Origin: Candidatus Levyibacteriota bacterium
GTDB taxonomy: Bacteria > Patescibacteria > Microgenomatia > Levybacterales > UBA12049
Reading direction: 5' to 3'
Assembly (NCBI GenBank): GCA_027334565.1
Contig: DAHWUP010000002.1
Span: 106,060 to 170,059 of the forward strand
DNA: 64,000 nucleotides
Position numbers and translations under genes: made by a program. The notes under the pieces are model-generated. The model saw only the letters and a list, made by a program, of their open reading frames with translations, ran no database searches and was not told where the DNA came from. Positions 1 through 7,816 of the stretch are shown here, one piece after another. Each line of letters begins with the position of its first letter. The first letter of the stretch is position 1.

Positions 1-461
1 GGACCGACGCAAAAACGATTATTACCAATTATTACATCTATGCTATATTTGAACCCAAAATGCGATTGCTTATTATTTTGAATAATCTGCAAACCGTTAC
101 TACAAATATCCAAAACTTGATTCCGCAAATCCAGACCATAATCAATACATTACAGTCACAAGGAAAAGACGTGTCGCAACTGCAAACCTTATTAAGCGAT
201 GTTAATTCTCAGCTACAGACAATAAGTACCACCCTTACCAAAGACGTTACAAGCGTAGAAAATATCACGGCAAGCTCCGGAATTTCGGTTGCGGAACAGG
301 CTTTTGCCCAAGTAAGACAAGATGTTGCCCAAATCGTAAGGTCGGGCTTTGCCAAAATTCGCTCAGACTTTGCCCAGATGAGGCCGTTATTCAGCCAATT
401 GATCATTAATAAAGTAACACCCGGACCTACTTCCCCGACAAGCACGGGTTCCGCATCGTAA
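1..461 (+). CDS. Hypothetical coiled protein, 5' partial at window edge
   Basis: The reading frame stays open upstream of the first ATG (position 60) to the left edge, in frame from base 3, and the upstream residues look like ordinary protein (KTIITNYYIYAIFEP), so the gene probably starts outside the window. The visible part is rich in Gln, Asn, Ile and Val with heptad-like spacing (NIQNLIPQIQTIINTLQ, then VRQDVAQIVR and RSDFAQMRP), suggesting a helical coiled region. It ends in a short Pro/Thr/Ser tail (PGPTSPTSTGS). No catalytic motif or family is recognised. A surface or periplasmic helical protein is a guess from composition only. Confidence 0.6.
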   Translation, partial: TDAKTIITNYYIYAIFEPKMRLLIILNNLQTVTTNIQNLIPQIQTIINTLQSQGKDVSQLQTLLSDVNSQLQTISTTLTKDVTSVENITASSGISVAEQAFAQVRQDVAQIVRSGFAKIRSDFAQMRPLFSQLIINKVTPGPTSPTSTGSAS

Positions 462-596
462 GGGTTACGGAGCTAGCAAGGACATAGGAATTATTTTGTG
501 GATTTTTTACAGATTATTTTCTAATACCTTGTCCCAACTTGTAACTTTGTAATTTGTTTCACAGATTTTATCATTTAACCCATGTATAAGTTTTAC

Positions 597-992
597 ATGG
601 CAAACAGCGTTGTACATTTTGAAATGCCGGCAAAAGACAAAAAAAGAACTGCCGAATTTTATTCAAAGGTTTTCGGATGGAACATGCGACAACTGGGTGA
701 TGATATGGGGAATTATCTTATTGCCCAAACCGCGGAAACCGACGAAAAAAACATGATGAATAAAACTCCCGGCACGATAAATGGCGGATTTTTTGATTAT
801 AAAGACGAGGAAGGATTTAATATACCCCATTTAGTTATATCTGTTGAAAACTTGGATAAGACCATAAGAGATGTAAAAGCCACCGGGGGAAAAATTCTTG
901 GTGAAAAAATGAATATTCCGGGAATTGGAATGTATGTTTCTTTCAAAGATACCGAAGGAAATATTGTAGGCATGCTTCAACCAAACCGCTGA
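597..992 (+). CDS. VOC (glyoxalase/bleomycin resistance) family protein
   Basis: The 131-aa product starts MANSVVHFEMPAKD and runs through the beta-alpha-beta-beta-beta fold typical of vicinal-oxygen-chelate proteins: RTAEFYSKVFGW near residues 16-27, IPHLVISVENLD mid-protein, and FKDTEGNIVGMLQ at the end. The closing Glu-Gly-Asn motif (residue about 122) fits a metal-ligand position of the family. An ATG five codons upstream (582) is possible, but TATAAG at 585-590 ends 6 nt before the ATG at 597, matching the leaderless pattern of the window, so 597 is preferred. Substrate cannot be told. It stands alone between two short gaps. Confidence 0.85.
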   Translation: MANSVVHFEMPAKDKKRTAEFYSKVFGWNMRQLGDDMGNYLIAQTAETDEKNMMNKTPGTINGGFFDYKDEEGFNIPHLVISVENLDKTIRDVKATGGKILGEKMNIPGIGMYVSFKDTEGNIVGMLQPNR

Positions 993-1143
993 AGTTAATT
1001 ATTTTTTACGGTAAAGAGATAAAATATTAAGAAGTAAAATAATTCCGGAGCTTGGGGAGTATGTACTCAAGGCGTTTTGAATTTACTCGTTAATATCGTC
1101 GTCTACAAACCGGATATCAGCCGTTGTTTACTTAAGCTTATGA

Positions 1144-1149
1144 TATAAT
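1144..1149 (+). promoter_or_regulatory. Extended -10 promoter of the 1156 gene (leaderless)
   Basis: TGA-TATAAT at 1141-1149 ends 6 nt before the ATG at 1156, placing the predicted transcript start at or next to the start codon. No Shine-Dalgarno site fits in the gap. Confidence 0.7.
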
Positions 1150-1155
1150 CGCCGC

Positions 1156-1779
1156 ATGGTTGAAGGAACAAGTCGAAACTTAGTCTCGGTTATTGAGGGT
1201 GTTACTGTTACTCCGGTTTCCATAGAGGCAGTTCCCAGTGACATCAACCCTTTTTACACAATGGATATATCACAAGCACCCAACGACGACGTTTTTATAA
1301 GATTTAACGATTTAAAATCTCATACCATTATTAAGGCTGTGAGAATAAACGGGAACTTCGAGGGCGGACCTTATACCTTAGTCACTGACGAATTGGTAAA
1401 TCTAATCAGAAATTTTGCAAGCTCAAAGGAACCGGACCATATTCGCCACCCCGAAGAAAAGAAAGAGGAATTATTTTCTTCGATAGTCAATCCGCTGGTT
1501 TTAACCGGCGGACCGGACGATGATTTTAGAATCAAGGTGAGTGGGATCGAAAGCATGGACAACCCGGTCGAGGAGGAAGATCTTGACGTATTCGGAGGAA
1601 GTTTTTTAGATATTATAGTTGGCAAAAACGGTAACGTGACGACTGCCATCAGGAATACCGGCTGGCAGTCACCAAAGCAACTTATTTTGGAGTTTAAGAC
1701 TGCGGAAAACGGAGGCAAATTCCCGCTGGTTGCCCAAACTTTTACCAGAATTTGCGAACGCTTCATCCAAGCTGCTTAG
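1156..1779 (+). CDS. Hypothetical acidic protein, 207 aa
   Basis: No family is recognised. The protein is soluble, without signal peptide or membrane segment. It has an Asp/Glu-rich middle (HPEEKKEELFSS near 95-105, NPVEEEDLDVFGG near 136-148) and alternating hydrophobic stretches that suggest beta strands (FLDIIVGKNGNVTTAIRNTG). The start is fixed by a TATAAT box 6 nt upstream. It is monocistronic and convergent with the nucleotidyltransferase gene downstream. Composition and short hydrophobic strands are compatible with a small intracellular alpha/beta domain, but function is unknown. Confidence 0.75.
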   Translation: MVEGTSRNLVSVIEGVTVTPVSIEAVPSDINPFYTMDISQAPNDDVFIRFNDLKSHTIIKAVRINGNFEGGPYTLVTDELVNLIRNFASSKEPDHIRHPEEKKEELFSSIVNPLVLTGGPDDDFRIKVSGIESMDNPVEEEDLDVFGGSFLDIIVGKNGNVTTAIRNTGWQSPKQLILEFKTAENGGKFPLVAQTFTRICERFIQAA

Positions 1780-1798
1780 TCAACAGATTTAGTTTTAC

Positions 1799-2206
1799 CT
1801 ATAATCCAAGCTGTGAAACAAAAGCCTTGAGAGCGCCCGTTTTGTCCACAAGTATTACATAACCGTCTGCCAAAACTTTCTTTGTTTGTTCATCTGTCGG
1901 TGACTTCAGCCACTCTGAAGTGGTAAAATTAAATTCCACTTCCAAACCAGTGTTATAGTAGACCCTTTTTGTCTTTAAAAGACCCCAATCCTCATCAAGC
2001 ACGTTGGTTATTATTCCGAACTTTTCCGCCCAGGTGCTGTCTTTTAGATAAATTTCGACATTATCCGTTAGTATCACCAGGTCCAAATCTGATGACGCTT
2101 GGGCGGCGTTTCTGGCATAAGAACCTACCAAAAAAACTCCGATAATGTTATCTTGCATCGCTGCCCAAGCCTTAAAATCCGTTAATAAAATATTAAAGTT
2201 AGGCAT
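1799..2206 (-). CDS. Nucleotidyltransferase-fold (Pol beta superfamily) protein
   Basis: This 135-aa protein has the core signature of minimal nucleotidyltransferases: GSYARN near residues 27-32 followed by SDLDLVIL near 38-45, giving the G-S...D-x-D metal-binding site. A later Glu in EVEFNF (about 92-97) could be the third acidic ligand. The size is that of a stand-alone NTase domain as found in aminoglycoside-adenylyltransferase-like or MNT antitoxin proteins. No HEPN partner is encoded next to it, so a MNT/HEPN toxin-antitoxin pair is not supported. A TATTAT box lies 7 nt upstream of the ATG on the minus strand. Confidence 0.8.
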   Translation of the reverse strand: MPNFNILLTDFKAWAAMQDNIIGVFLVGSYARNAAQASSDLDLVILTDNVEIYLKDSTWAEKFGIITNVLDEDWGLLKTKRVYYNTGLEVEFNFTTSEWLKSPTDEQTKKVLADGYVILVDKTGALKAFVSQLGL

Positions 2207-2350
2207 TCAACTGATAATAAACTCCTTTTTTGCCTTTTTGTCAAATGAATTAGATACTGCCACTATCAAAGACTGTACATTTTGTCGTTTACGCTTATTA
2301 AATATTGTACGTGTTACCCCAGATCATATTTTAAATGAATATATTGGTGG

Positions 2351-2356
2351 TATAAT
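2351..2356 (+). promoter_or_regulatory. Extended -10 promoter of the 2363 gene (leaderless)
   Basis: TGG-TATAAT at 2348-2356 ends 6 nt before the ATG at 2363. The short gap TTCTCC holds no ribosome binding site. Confidence 0.7.
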
Positions 2357-2362
2357 TTCTCC

Positions 2363-3715
2363 ATGACCATCCATCTGCCGAAACTACCCAAACTTCCCGA
2401 CGCTCCGAAGCTTCCCCGACTTTTGAAAATGCCGGAATTTCCCCATTTGCGAAAAATCAGTTTTAACGTTGAATCTTTTAAGAGCATACCCCGGTTTATT
2501 TTGAAACATAAAATTTCGCTTTCGTCATTGATTTTGCTGATATTGTTCGTAACTTTTGCAATGTGGTACCGCGGATATCTTCTTTCCAAAATGAAACCCG
2601 CACCCCAGGTCAACGGCAATGAAGATTTTTACTCCTCTACGGGCAAGAATGCCGTACCGACGATAATTATCCCGACGCCAACGATAATTAATAACAATAA
2701 CAATTCCGACATATATAATAGTGCCATATACCAGACACCGACGCCTTTTCCGACCTTTCCTCCTCTGCCGACACTGGCTCCACTTCCTACAGCTACTCCT
2801 ATTCCAACGACCACTACTTCAAGTTCCTCGTCCAATAACAGCAGCAATCCGAATTGCACCACAGGCGGAGGAACCCCAAACTCATGGTATTCGGATGTTT
2901 ACCCTAACCCGCCCATAACCACCGGTACCGGCTCGGTAACCATCATCGTCGATATCCGTGACTGCAACGAAAATTTAGCACCGGTAAGCGATAATTTGAA
3001 AATTTCATTGAGCTCCGGCGATCCGAATACCCTGATTAACGGCAACAAACTGCCAGTAAACGTCAACACTCAAAACGGTGAAGTCAAATTCAATGTCAGC
3101 TCGCAGATCAATGGTTCGGTGACGCTTATCGTCCAGGATACGACCAGCAACTTTACCGTGACCGACATCAACAACCATAATCCGGTGATAACTTTTTCGG
3201 GCAATAGTTCGGGAAACTCTAATTGCACCACCGCAAGCGGCGTTCCGAATTTCTGGTATTCCGATGTCTATCCGGCCTCGCCCATCTCGGCCAATACCGG
3301 CTCGACGGTCACACTTACCGTCAATATCCGCGATTGCAGTCAAAATGACGTATCAAACGATAACATCACCGTTACCCAGACCTCAAGCGATTCAAGCGTT
3401 AAGATAAACGGATCGAGTTCACCAGTCAGCGCCCAGGCCCAAAACGGCGTGGCGACTTTTAACATCACTTCCCAAAATACCGGAACCGATACTTTCACAG
3501 TACAGGATACTACCAGTAATTTTTCCATTACCGATACCAACAACCATAGTCCAAGCATCGTCTTTAGCGGTTCATCTGCCACGCCGACACCGACGCCCAC
3601 CCCGACCCAAGCTCCCGCCTCAACGGCCACGCCGACACCGACGCCCACCCCGACCCAGGCTCTTACTTCTACTCCGACCCCTACGCCGACAAACACACTT
3701 TCTCCTACTCCATAA
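2363..3715 (+). CDS. Membrane-anchored surface protein with two Ig-like repeats and Thr-Pro stalk
   Basis: The 450-aa protein begins with a Pro/Lys/Leu-rich cytoplasmic segment (repeated KLP units, residues 5-30) and one membrane helix at about 50-70 (SLSSLILLILFVTFAMW). A Pro/Thr linker leads to two tandem copies of a beta-rich domain of about 120 aa. Each copy opens with NCTTxxGxPNxWYSDVYP, holds an IRDC motif so that two Cys could form a disulfide, and closes with VQDTTSNF and a TDxNNHxP motif. These resemble bacterial Ig-like/invasin adhesion domains. The C-terminus is a (TP)n stalk without LPxTG. Likely exposed outside the cell as an adhesin or surface fibre; partner unknown. Confidence 0.8.
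   Translation: MTIHLPKLPKLPDAPKLPRLLKMPEFPHLRKISFNVESFKSIPRFILKHKISLSSLILLILFVTFAMWYRGYLLSKMKPAPQVNGNEDFYSSTGKNAVPTIIIPTPTIINNNNNSDIYNSAIYQTPTPFPTFPPLPTLAPLPTATPIPTTTTSSSSSNNSSNPNCTTGGGTPNSWYSDVYPNPPITTGTGSVTIIVDIRDCNENLAPVSDNLKISLSSGDPNTLINGNKLPVNVNTQNGEVKFNVSSQINGSVTLIVQDTTSNFTVTDINNHNPVITFSGNSSGNSNCTTASGVPNFWYSDVYPASPISANTGSTVTLTVNIRDCSQNDVSNDNITVTQTSSDSSVKINGSSSPVSAQAQNGVATFNITSQNTGTDTFTVQDTTSNFSITDTNNHSPSIVFSGSSATPTPTPTPTQAPASTATPTPTPTPTQALTSTPTPTPTNTLSPTP
3578..3657 (+). repeat. 32-bp direct repeats in the Thr-Pro stalk
   Basis: Two identical 32-bp units at 3578-3609 and 3626-3657 (offset 48 bp) encode TATPTPTPTPTQ-like stalk segments. They are in frame, so copy number changes would alter stalk length without a frameshift. 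Confidence 0.8.
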
Positions 3716-3736
3716 CTTATAAAAAAATAACGATTG

Positions 3737-3765
3737 TTGACAGTTTGTACCTTAAATGCGATACT
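3737..3765 (+). promoter_or_regulatory. Consensus promoter of the acyltransferase gene
   Basis: TTGACA (3737-3742), 17-bp spacer, then TGC-GATACT (-10 at 3760-3765). The -10 box ends 7 nt before the ATG at 3773, so the transcript should be leaderless. Confidence 0.75.
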
Positions 3766-3772
3766 TTAAAAA

Positions 3773-4771
3773 ATGCAGACGGAGCGTATCCACTGGATAG
3801 ACATCACCCGAGGAATCGCCATCATTTTTGTCATCTATGCCCATGTGCTGGGAAACCAGGGCATCCGATATCTTTTTTATGCCTTCCACATGCCTTTATT
3901 CTTCTTTATTTCCGGCGTTCTTTTTAGAAAAGACGACGGTTTTCTTACGGTCGTTAAAAAATCCGCGAAATCCTTAATTATTCCCTACTTTATCCTGGCT
4001 TGGTTTTTTTACGTCTGGTGGGTCTTATCGAACGGAAGCAGTTTTTTTAATCCGGCGATCATCACCCAGTTCTGGGGCATTTTTTACGGCAACAGCAACA
4101 ACGGAATGTTGGCTTTTAATGACGTTTTGTGGTTTTTGCCCACGCTGTTTGTGACCAGAGTGATGTTTGCGGCATTAACAAAAATTTCATTAAAAACCGG
4201 TCTACTGGCCTTAACGCTGTTATTATTTTCAATCTTTGGATATGCGCTATCTGTTTTTGGGCCCGATGTCAAACTTCCGTTCGGTTTTGAAACCGCTTTA
4301 TCAGGGATAGTTTTTTACGGAGCTGGATTTTTATGGTATCGGGGTCAGAGTGCGAAAAAAATGATACTCGGCCATAAACGCCTGATCTTCCCGGCATTTT
4401 TATTGATTATGATCCTACTCGCAACTATAGATTTCCACAATTTCGGACGACAAATCGATATGAGGCTTAACAACTTGAACAATTATTTCTTCTTTTATGT
4501 TGATGCATTCTTGGGTATCTTTTCCTGGCTGTCGTTTGCCCTAATCCTTAATAAAAATGTTCTGCTTGAAGCTTTCGGAAGATATTCGCTTGTTTTGTTC
4601 GCCTGGCATCCGTTCGTGTTTAAATACCTCAACGATTATATTTTAAACCTAATCACAGCCGTTAAAACGCTTATTCCCGCAATTTATACCATAATTACAG
4701 TCAGCGTCATCCTCTTTGCTAACTCGATATACGAAAATCTCCGTAAAAAAATCTTTTTTCGCCCTTCTTAA
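3773..4771 (+). CDS. Acyltransferase family 3 membrane protein
   Basis: The 332-aa polytopic protein opens with RIHWIDITRGIAIIFVIYAHV, the N-terminal helix of acyltransferase-3 proteins that carries Arg and the conserved His of the catalytic region. FYAFHMPLFFFISGVLF follows. About ten hydrophobic helices run to the C-terminus. Family members transfer acetyl or other acyl groups onto extracellular or membrane-bound sugars and lipids from the cytoplasmic face. A role in decorating the surface glycan made in the 46-63 kb region is plausible but not shown by proximity. The gene is monocistronic. Confidence 0.9.
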   Translation: MQTERIHWIDITRGIAIIFVIYAHVLGNQGIRYLFYAFHMPLFFFISGVLFRKDDGFLTVVKKSAKSLIIPYFILAWFFYVWWVLSNGSSFFNPAIITQFWGIFYGNSNNGMLAFNDVLWFLPTLFVTRVMFAALTKISLKTGLLALTLLLFSIFGYALSVFGPDVKLPFGFETALSGIVFYGAGFLWYRGQSAKKMILGHKRLIFPAFLLIMILLATIDFHNFGRQIDMRLNNLNNYFFFYVDAFLGIFSWLSFALILNKNVLLEAFGRYSLVLFAWHPFVFKYLNDYILNLITAVKTLIPAIYTIITVSVILFANSIYENLRKKIFFRPS

Positions 4772-4947
4772 TTTATTTTAATACTTAAAGCTTAATCGTA
4801 TAACGCCATATTAACAACAACCGCGGTATTCAATGTTTCTGCTTTATATTCCGAGAGCTTTAACTCTCACCTTTAAGGCTTTGAGTCTTATTTTACTCAC
4901 ATCTTATTGATCGGTAACTTAAATCACGCCATTACCGGAAAGCATGT

Positions 4948-4975
4948 TATAATATAAAAATCGAAAGCGAGGTGA
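4948..4975 (+). promoter_or_regulatory. Promoter and Shine-Dalgarno site of the DUF1801-like gene
   Basis: TGT-TATAAT (-10 at 4948-4953) is followed by a leader of about 23 nt containing GAGGTGA (4969-4975), 7 nt before the ATG at 4983. This contrasts with the leaderless neighbours and decides for ATG 4983 over the TTG at 4977. Confidence 0.65.
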
Positions 4976-4982
4976 ATTGTTC

Positions 4983-5420
4983 ATGGTGAATGCTACCCGA
5001 AAGACAGCCAAGAAGGTTAAGGGTTTCTCGGATGAAGAACGCGAAGCGATGCAGGAACGCGCCCGGGAACTGATGTCGGACAAAGGGAACGGAGAGGCCG
5101 CAGTGCTTAAGAAAATCGCCGAGATGAAAGGTTTGGATCATATTTTGGGCGAAAAACTACACGACCTCATCAAGAAAAACGCGCCGACCTTAGTACCCAA
5201 AACCTGGTACGGTATGCCCGCCTATGCCAACAAGGATGGTAAGGTCGTCTGCTTTTTCCAAAACGCGAGCAGGTTCAAAACAAGGTATTTAACTTTAGGC
5301 TTCAGTGATGCTGCAAAATTGGATGAAGGCAACATTTGGCCGGTAACTTTCGCTCTAACCAAGTTGACCCCAAACGAAGAAACAAAAATCGCCGCGCTGG
5401 TGAAACAAGCGGTGGGATAA
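4983..5420 (+). CDS. DUF1801/YdhG-like protein
   Basis: The 145-aa protein resembles small DUF1801 proteins. It has a charged helical N-terminus (KGFSDEEREAMQERARELM), then LIKKNAPTLVPKTWYGMPAYANKDGKVVCFFQ in the middle, where the Trp-Tyr-Gly-Met-Pro-Ala-Tyr stretch is the family hallmark, and a C-terminal helix. Members adopt an alpha/beta fold and have no agreed biochemical role. An iron-chaperone (frataxin-like) proposal exists for one relative. The start is set by a strong ribosome binding site. There is no operon partner. Confidence 0.75.
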   Translation: MVNATRKTAKKVKGFSDEEREAMQERARELMSDKGNGEAAVLKKIAEMKGLDHILGEKLHDLIKKNAPTLVPKTWYGMPAYANKDGKVVCFFQNASRFKTRYLTLGFSDAAKLDEGNIWPVTFALTKLTPNEETKIAALVKQAVG

Positions 5421-5478
5421 ACAATCATAATTTCGACTATATGCATCCTAGGGACAAAGTAATCGTAGGGAACAAATT

Positions 5479-5937
5479 CTAGACTGCGTCTTGAAGAATC
5501 TTGATGATGATTTTTTTCATTCCGAGCAGCGCCATTGTGGATTTTTTATCTCTAATAAGTTCACCTATATTTTGCGGAACTATCTGCCAGGAAAGTCCGT
5601 ACTTATCCTTAAGCCATCCGCATTGCTGAGCTTTTTTATCGCCGCCTTTTGTCAATTTATTCCAGTAATAATCTATTTCCTTCTGACCCTTACACTGAAC
5701 GACCAAGGATACCGATTCATTGAACTTTACAAAAGGCCCGCCGTTTAAAGCGGTGAATTCCTCTCCGTCAAGGATAAAGTCAACCGTCATCACGGAGCCG
5801 ACAGGTTGTTTGGAAGGAGTTTCAACCGTGTAATAATTTTTAGAAATTATTTTAGAATTTTTGAAAATAGAAACGTAATATTTAGCCGCTTCCTCAGCTT
5901 CATTATTAAACCATAAGAAGGTTGTGATCTTTTGCAT
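5479..5937 (-). CDS. PhnB/3-demethylubiquinone methyltransferase-like VOC protein
   Basis: The 152-aa protein begins MQKITTFLWFNNEAEEAAKYY and carries FILDGEEFTALNGGPFVKF and YGLSWQIVPQNIGEL, the pattern of the PhnB-like branch of the VOC superfamily. Despite the historical family name these proteins are not methyltransferases, and most have unknown substrates. Extended -10 TGA-TAATTT ends 7 nt before the ATG on the minus strand, so the mRNA is probably leaderless. The second VOC protein in the first 6 kb; the two are not close paralogues. Confidence 0.85.
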   Translation of the reverse strand: MQKITTFLWFNNEAEEAAKYYVSIFKNSKIISKNYYTVETPSKQPVGSVMTVDFILDGEEFTALNGGPFVKFNESVSLVVQCKGQKEIDYYWNKLTKGGDKKAQQCGWLKDKYGLSWQIVPQNIGELIRDKKSTMALLGMKKIIIKILQDAV

Positions 5938-6021
5938 ACAAATAAAATTATCAAAATAAGACGTCGAAAGTCAGTAACTTAAATTACCTTAGTCTTAAGG
6001 ATTTTATAGATAACGATAAGG

Positions 6022-6195
6022 TTAAAATTTCAAAAGCTCCAGTGCCTTATAGACAAATACAGCCGGCCATAAGATAGCCTCAATAATGCCGACAACACCC
6101 TGCATCAGCGTGTGTGCATGTTGTAAAAAATAAACCAAAGCCCCGAATACCCCGATACCGTAAAGAGCTTCTCCTCCCCCGGCGCATTTCTTCAT
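6022..6195 (-). CDS. 57-aa membrane microprotein
   Basis: A short gene with a near-perfect Shine-Dalgarno site (GGAGGTGA) 6-7 nt before the ATG at 6195. The product opens MKKCAGGGEALYGIG, then carries a hydrophobic segment with an internal His pair (FGALVYFLQHAHT) and a second hydrophobic stretch (GVVGIIEAILWPAVFVYK). Similar Gly-rich, YFLQHA-containing small proteins recur in many bacteria without known function; this is my recollection of the pattern, not a search result. Probably a two-helix inner-membrane protein. The strong ribosome site and clean end (LLKF) argue that it is real. Confidence 0.7.
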   Translation of the reverse strand: MKKCAGGGEALYGIGVFGALVYFLQHAHTLMQGVVGIIEAILWPAVFVYKALELLKF

Positions 6196-6456
6196 AACGT
6201 CTCACCTCCCCAAATCAAACTTACTCTACCCGAAACTACTTGTCAAACAGCATTTACATAATGAAATCATGAAGCACGTTTATGGATTTAAAGGAAAAGT
6301 TCGGAAAGATCCTAAAGCTAATTGGTTTTTATAAGTTTGAATAAAAAACTATCCAACGAAATTATGTCTATTCCAGTATCATTTTCTGCTTTTTTATCAG
6401 TCTTCGCGCGCCATACCCGGCCGTGACATACTATTTTCGATATCGGATGTAAAATT

Positions 6457-6990
6457 TTATTGTCGTTGGGGACCGCTTCTTTGCGGAAGAGCGGGTAAAT
6501 CGTTTAAAATGACACCGTTTTTGTCGGTCAAAATCCCGACGTCGTCAAACCACATTCTGTCCTGACCATTTTGGTCGTCCGAAAGGTTTAACTCTACAAA
6601 GTATAGTTTATCTCCCGTCTCGACCGTGAATTGCTGTTTATGGTCTTCCTGTTCCGTATTGTTAGGGGTAAGTGTAACCAACATAGACCCGCCTGAACTT
6701 GCTACGGTCGACATTGTCCAGCCGTTTAACGCCGCTTTTACATCTGCCGGCGAAGTACCGTTTACCGGATAAATCAAATATGAATGCTGGTTAAGCATCG
6801 GGTTATCCTGTAATTTTGTACCCTTAATGCTCGTTAAAGGCTTAGGTGCAGGAGTTAATTTGGTTGATGAAACGCCTTCTGTGGCAGGAAGAATTACCGA
6901 TCGCCTACTGTAATGGACCCATAAAAATACCAACCCGACCAGTACCAATACCGCTATCACTCCGGCAACCAAAGAATAATTCTTTTTCAT
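6457..6990 (-). CDS. Hypothetical membrane-anchored extracellular protein
   Basis: The 177-aa product has an N-terminal uncleaved-looking anchor (SLVAGVIAVLVLVGLVFLWV, residues 6-25) followed by two Arg and a Pro/Thr linker, so the remainder should face outward. The outer domain includes NQHSYLIYPVNGTSPADVKAALNGW and a YFVELNLSDDQ/RMWFDDVGILTD stretch, likely a small beta-rich fold. No Cys and no known family. The gene is alone; a TAAACT-like box lies about 14 nt upstream, so the leader would be short. Confidence 0.7.
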   Translation of the reverse strand: MKKNYSLVAGVIAVLVLVGLVFLWVHYSRRSVILPATEGVSSTKLTPAPKPLTSIKGTKLQDNPMLNQHSYLIYPVNGTSPADVKAALNGWTMSTVASSGGSMLVTLTPNNTEQEDHKQQFTVETGDKLYFVELNLSDDQNGQDRMWFDDVGILTDKNGVILNDLPALPQRSGPQRQ

Positions 6991-7213
6991 AAAAACCTAG
7001 AAAAAGTTTACCGTGCCCAGGCAGCAAATACGGTGATTTCGATCACGGGCTTCCTTCTTTTACCACAAATTTTATATATTCAGCTGGTTTTAAGAAATTT
7101 TGTCTATATTCTAGATAATATAAATTTTGTAAAAAATTTTAAAGGATCGCGGCCAGGCAGGAATAAAAACTGTCCGTGACCCCAAATCATACCCCATATA
7201 ACCATAGCGCCTT

Positions 7214-7251
7214 AAAATAAACGCTTCGCCAATCAGAAGCGTTTATTTTTT
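7214..7251 (+). terminator. Intrinsic terminator, probably bidirectional
   Basis: A 14-bp inverted repeat (AAAATAAACGCTTC at 7214-7227 and its complement at 7236-7249) encloses an 8-nt loop and runs into a T tract on the plus strand. No coding gene ends just upstream on the plus strand, which points to a noncoding transcript or a domain boundary. Confidence 0.65.
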
Positions 7252-7423
7252 GGTGATATGTTGATTAACAAATGTTATAAAGGTTTATCCGAAGCTATTA
7301 AACCTGCACTACCCTTTGTTCGGTTTCGTTGATGACTTTTCCTTGTAACAAAAAAAGTTTTCGCACGGATAATCCACAACAAAAATGTAGTCTTGTCAAT
7401 AACTTCTGTCAAGACCGAAATGA

Positions 7424-7429
7424 TATACT
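7424..7429 (+). promoter_or_regulatory. Extended -10 promoter of the riboflavin kinase gene
   Basis: TGA-TATACT (7421-7429) ends 6 nt before the ATG at 7436; predicted leaderless. Confidence 0.7.
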
Positions 7430-7435
7430 ACACAA

Positions 7436-7816
7436 ATGAAGATATTGTACTTATTGCGAGGAAAAGTAAAAGAAGGAAAAAAAAGAGGAAAACGTCTGGG
7501 ATTTCCCACCGCTAATATTACCTTGCATAAAAAAATTCCCGAAGGAATTTATGCTTCTAAAGTCACGATCGATAAACAGGATTATTTGGCGGCTACTTTT
7601 ATCGGCGCCTCCAAAACATTCAGAGAAACGGAACTTAAATGTGAAAGTTTTATTTTAAATTTCGATAACGAAATCTACGGTAAATGGATCACGGTTAAGC
7701 TAATTAAAAAAGTCCGCAGAAATAAAAAATTCTCTTCGGTTAAGAAACTTATTGATCAAATGGAAGTCGACATATCGAATATCCTGATGTTTTTTTCAAA
7801 AACTAAAACAAATTAG
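7436..7816 (+). CDS. Stand-alone riboflavin kinase domain protein
   Basis: The 126-aa product matches the flavokinase half of bifunctional RibF: KRLGFPTANI (about 19-28) with the PTAN motif that binds ATP and Mg, EGIYASKVTI, then CESFILNFDNEIYGKWI, where the Glu is the expected catalytic base, and VRRNKKFSSVKKLIDQ near the end. It would convert riboflavin to FMN. The FAD synthetase half present in normal RibF (about 310 aa) is missing, so FAD must come from another gene or source. FMN and FAD supply matters for the ApbE/NqrB-like operon at 16-19.5 kb. It overlaps the convergent anti-sigma gene by 4 bp. Confidence 0.85.
   Translation: MKILYLLRGKVKEGKKRGKRLGFPTANITLHKKIPEGIYASKVTIDKQDYLAATFIGASKTFRETELKCESFILNFDNEIYGKWITVKLIKKVRRNKKFSSVKKLIDQMEVDISNILMFFSKTKTN

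Larger units (their letters stand above)
6991..7435. other. 445-bp intergenic region with hairpins, possible small RNA
   Basis: No coding frame of note on either strand. It holds a GTGAT-TTCG-ATCAC hairpin with a UUCG loop (7033-7046), two copies of CCAGGCAG (7017-7024 and 7153-7160), an AT-rich block (7095-7140) with promoter-like hexamers, and a strong terminator-like hairpin (7214-7251). The segment 7140-7251 could be a short noncoding RNA read rightward. Confidence 0.4.

Noticed and set aside
1799..2206. MNT/HEPN toxin-antitoxin pair
   Set aside because: Only the nucleotidyltransferase is present; neither neighbour has a HEPN (RxxxxH) helix pattern.
2629..3696. Long minus-strand open frames opposite the Thr-Pro-rich surface gene
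   Set aside because: They are Val/Gly-rich mirror images of Pro/Thr codons with no start signals; the plus-strand gene has promoter, anchor and domain repeats.
4860..4880. Terminator after the acyltransferase gene
   Set aside because: GAGAG/CTCTC forms only a 5-bp stem and lacks a following T tract.
7090..7135. Riboswitch for FMN upstream of the riboflavin kinase gene
   Set aside because: No RFN-like conserved blocks are seen, and the kinase mRNA is predicted to start at its own ATG.
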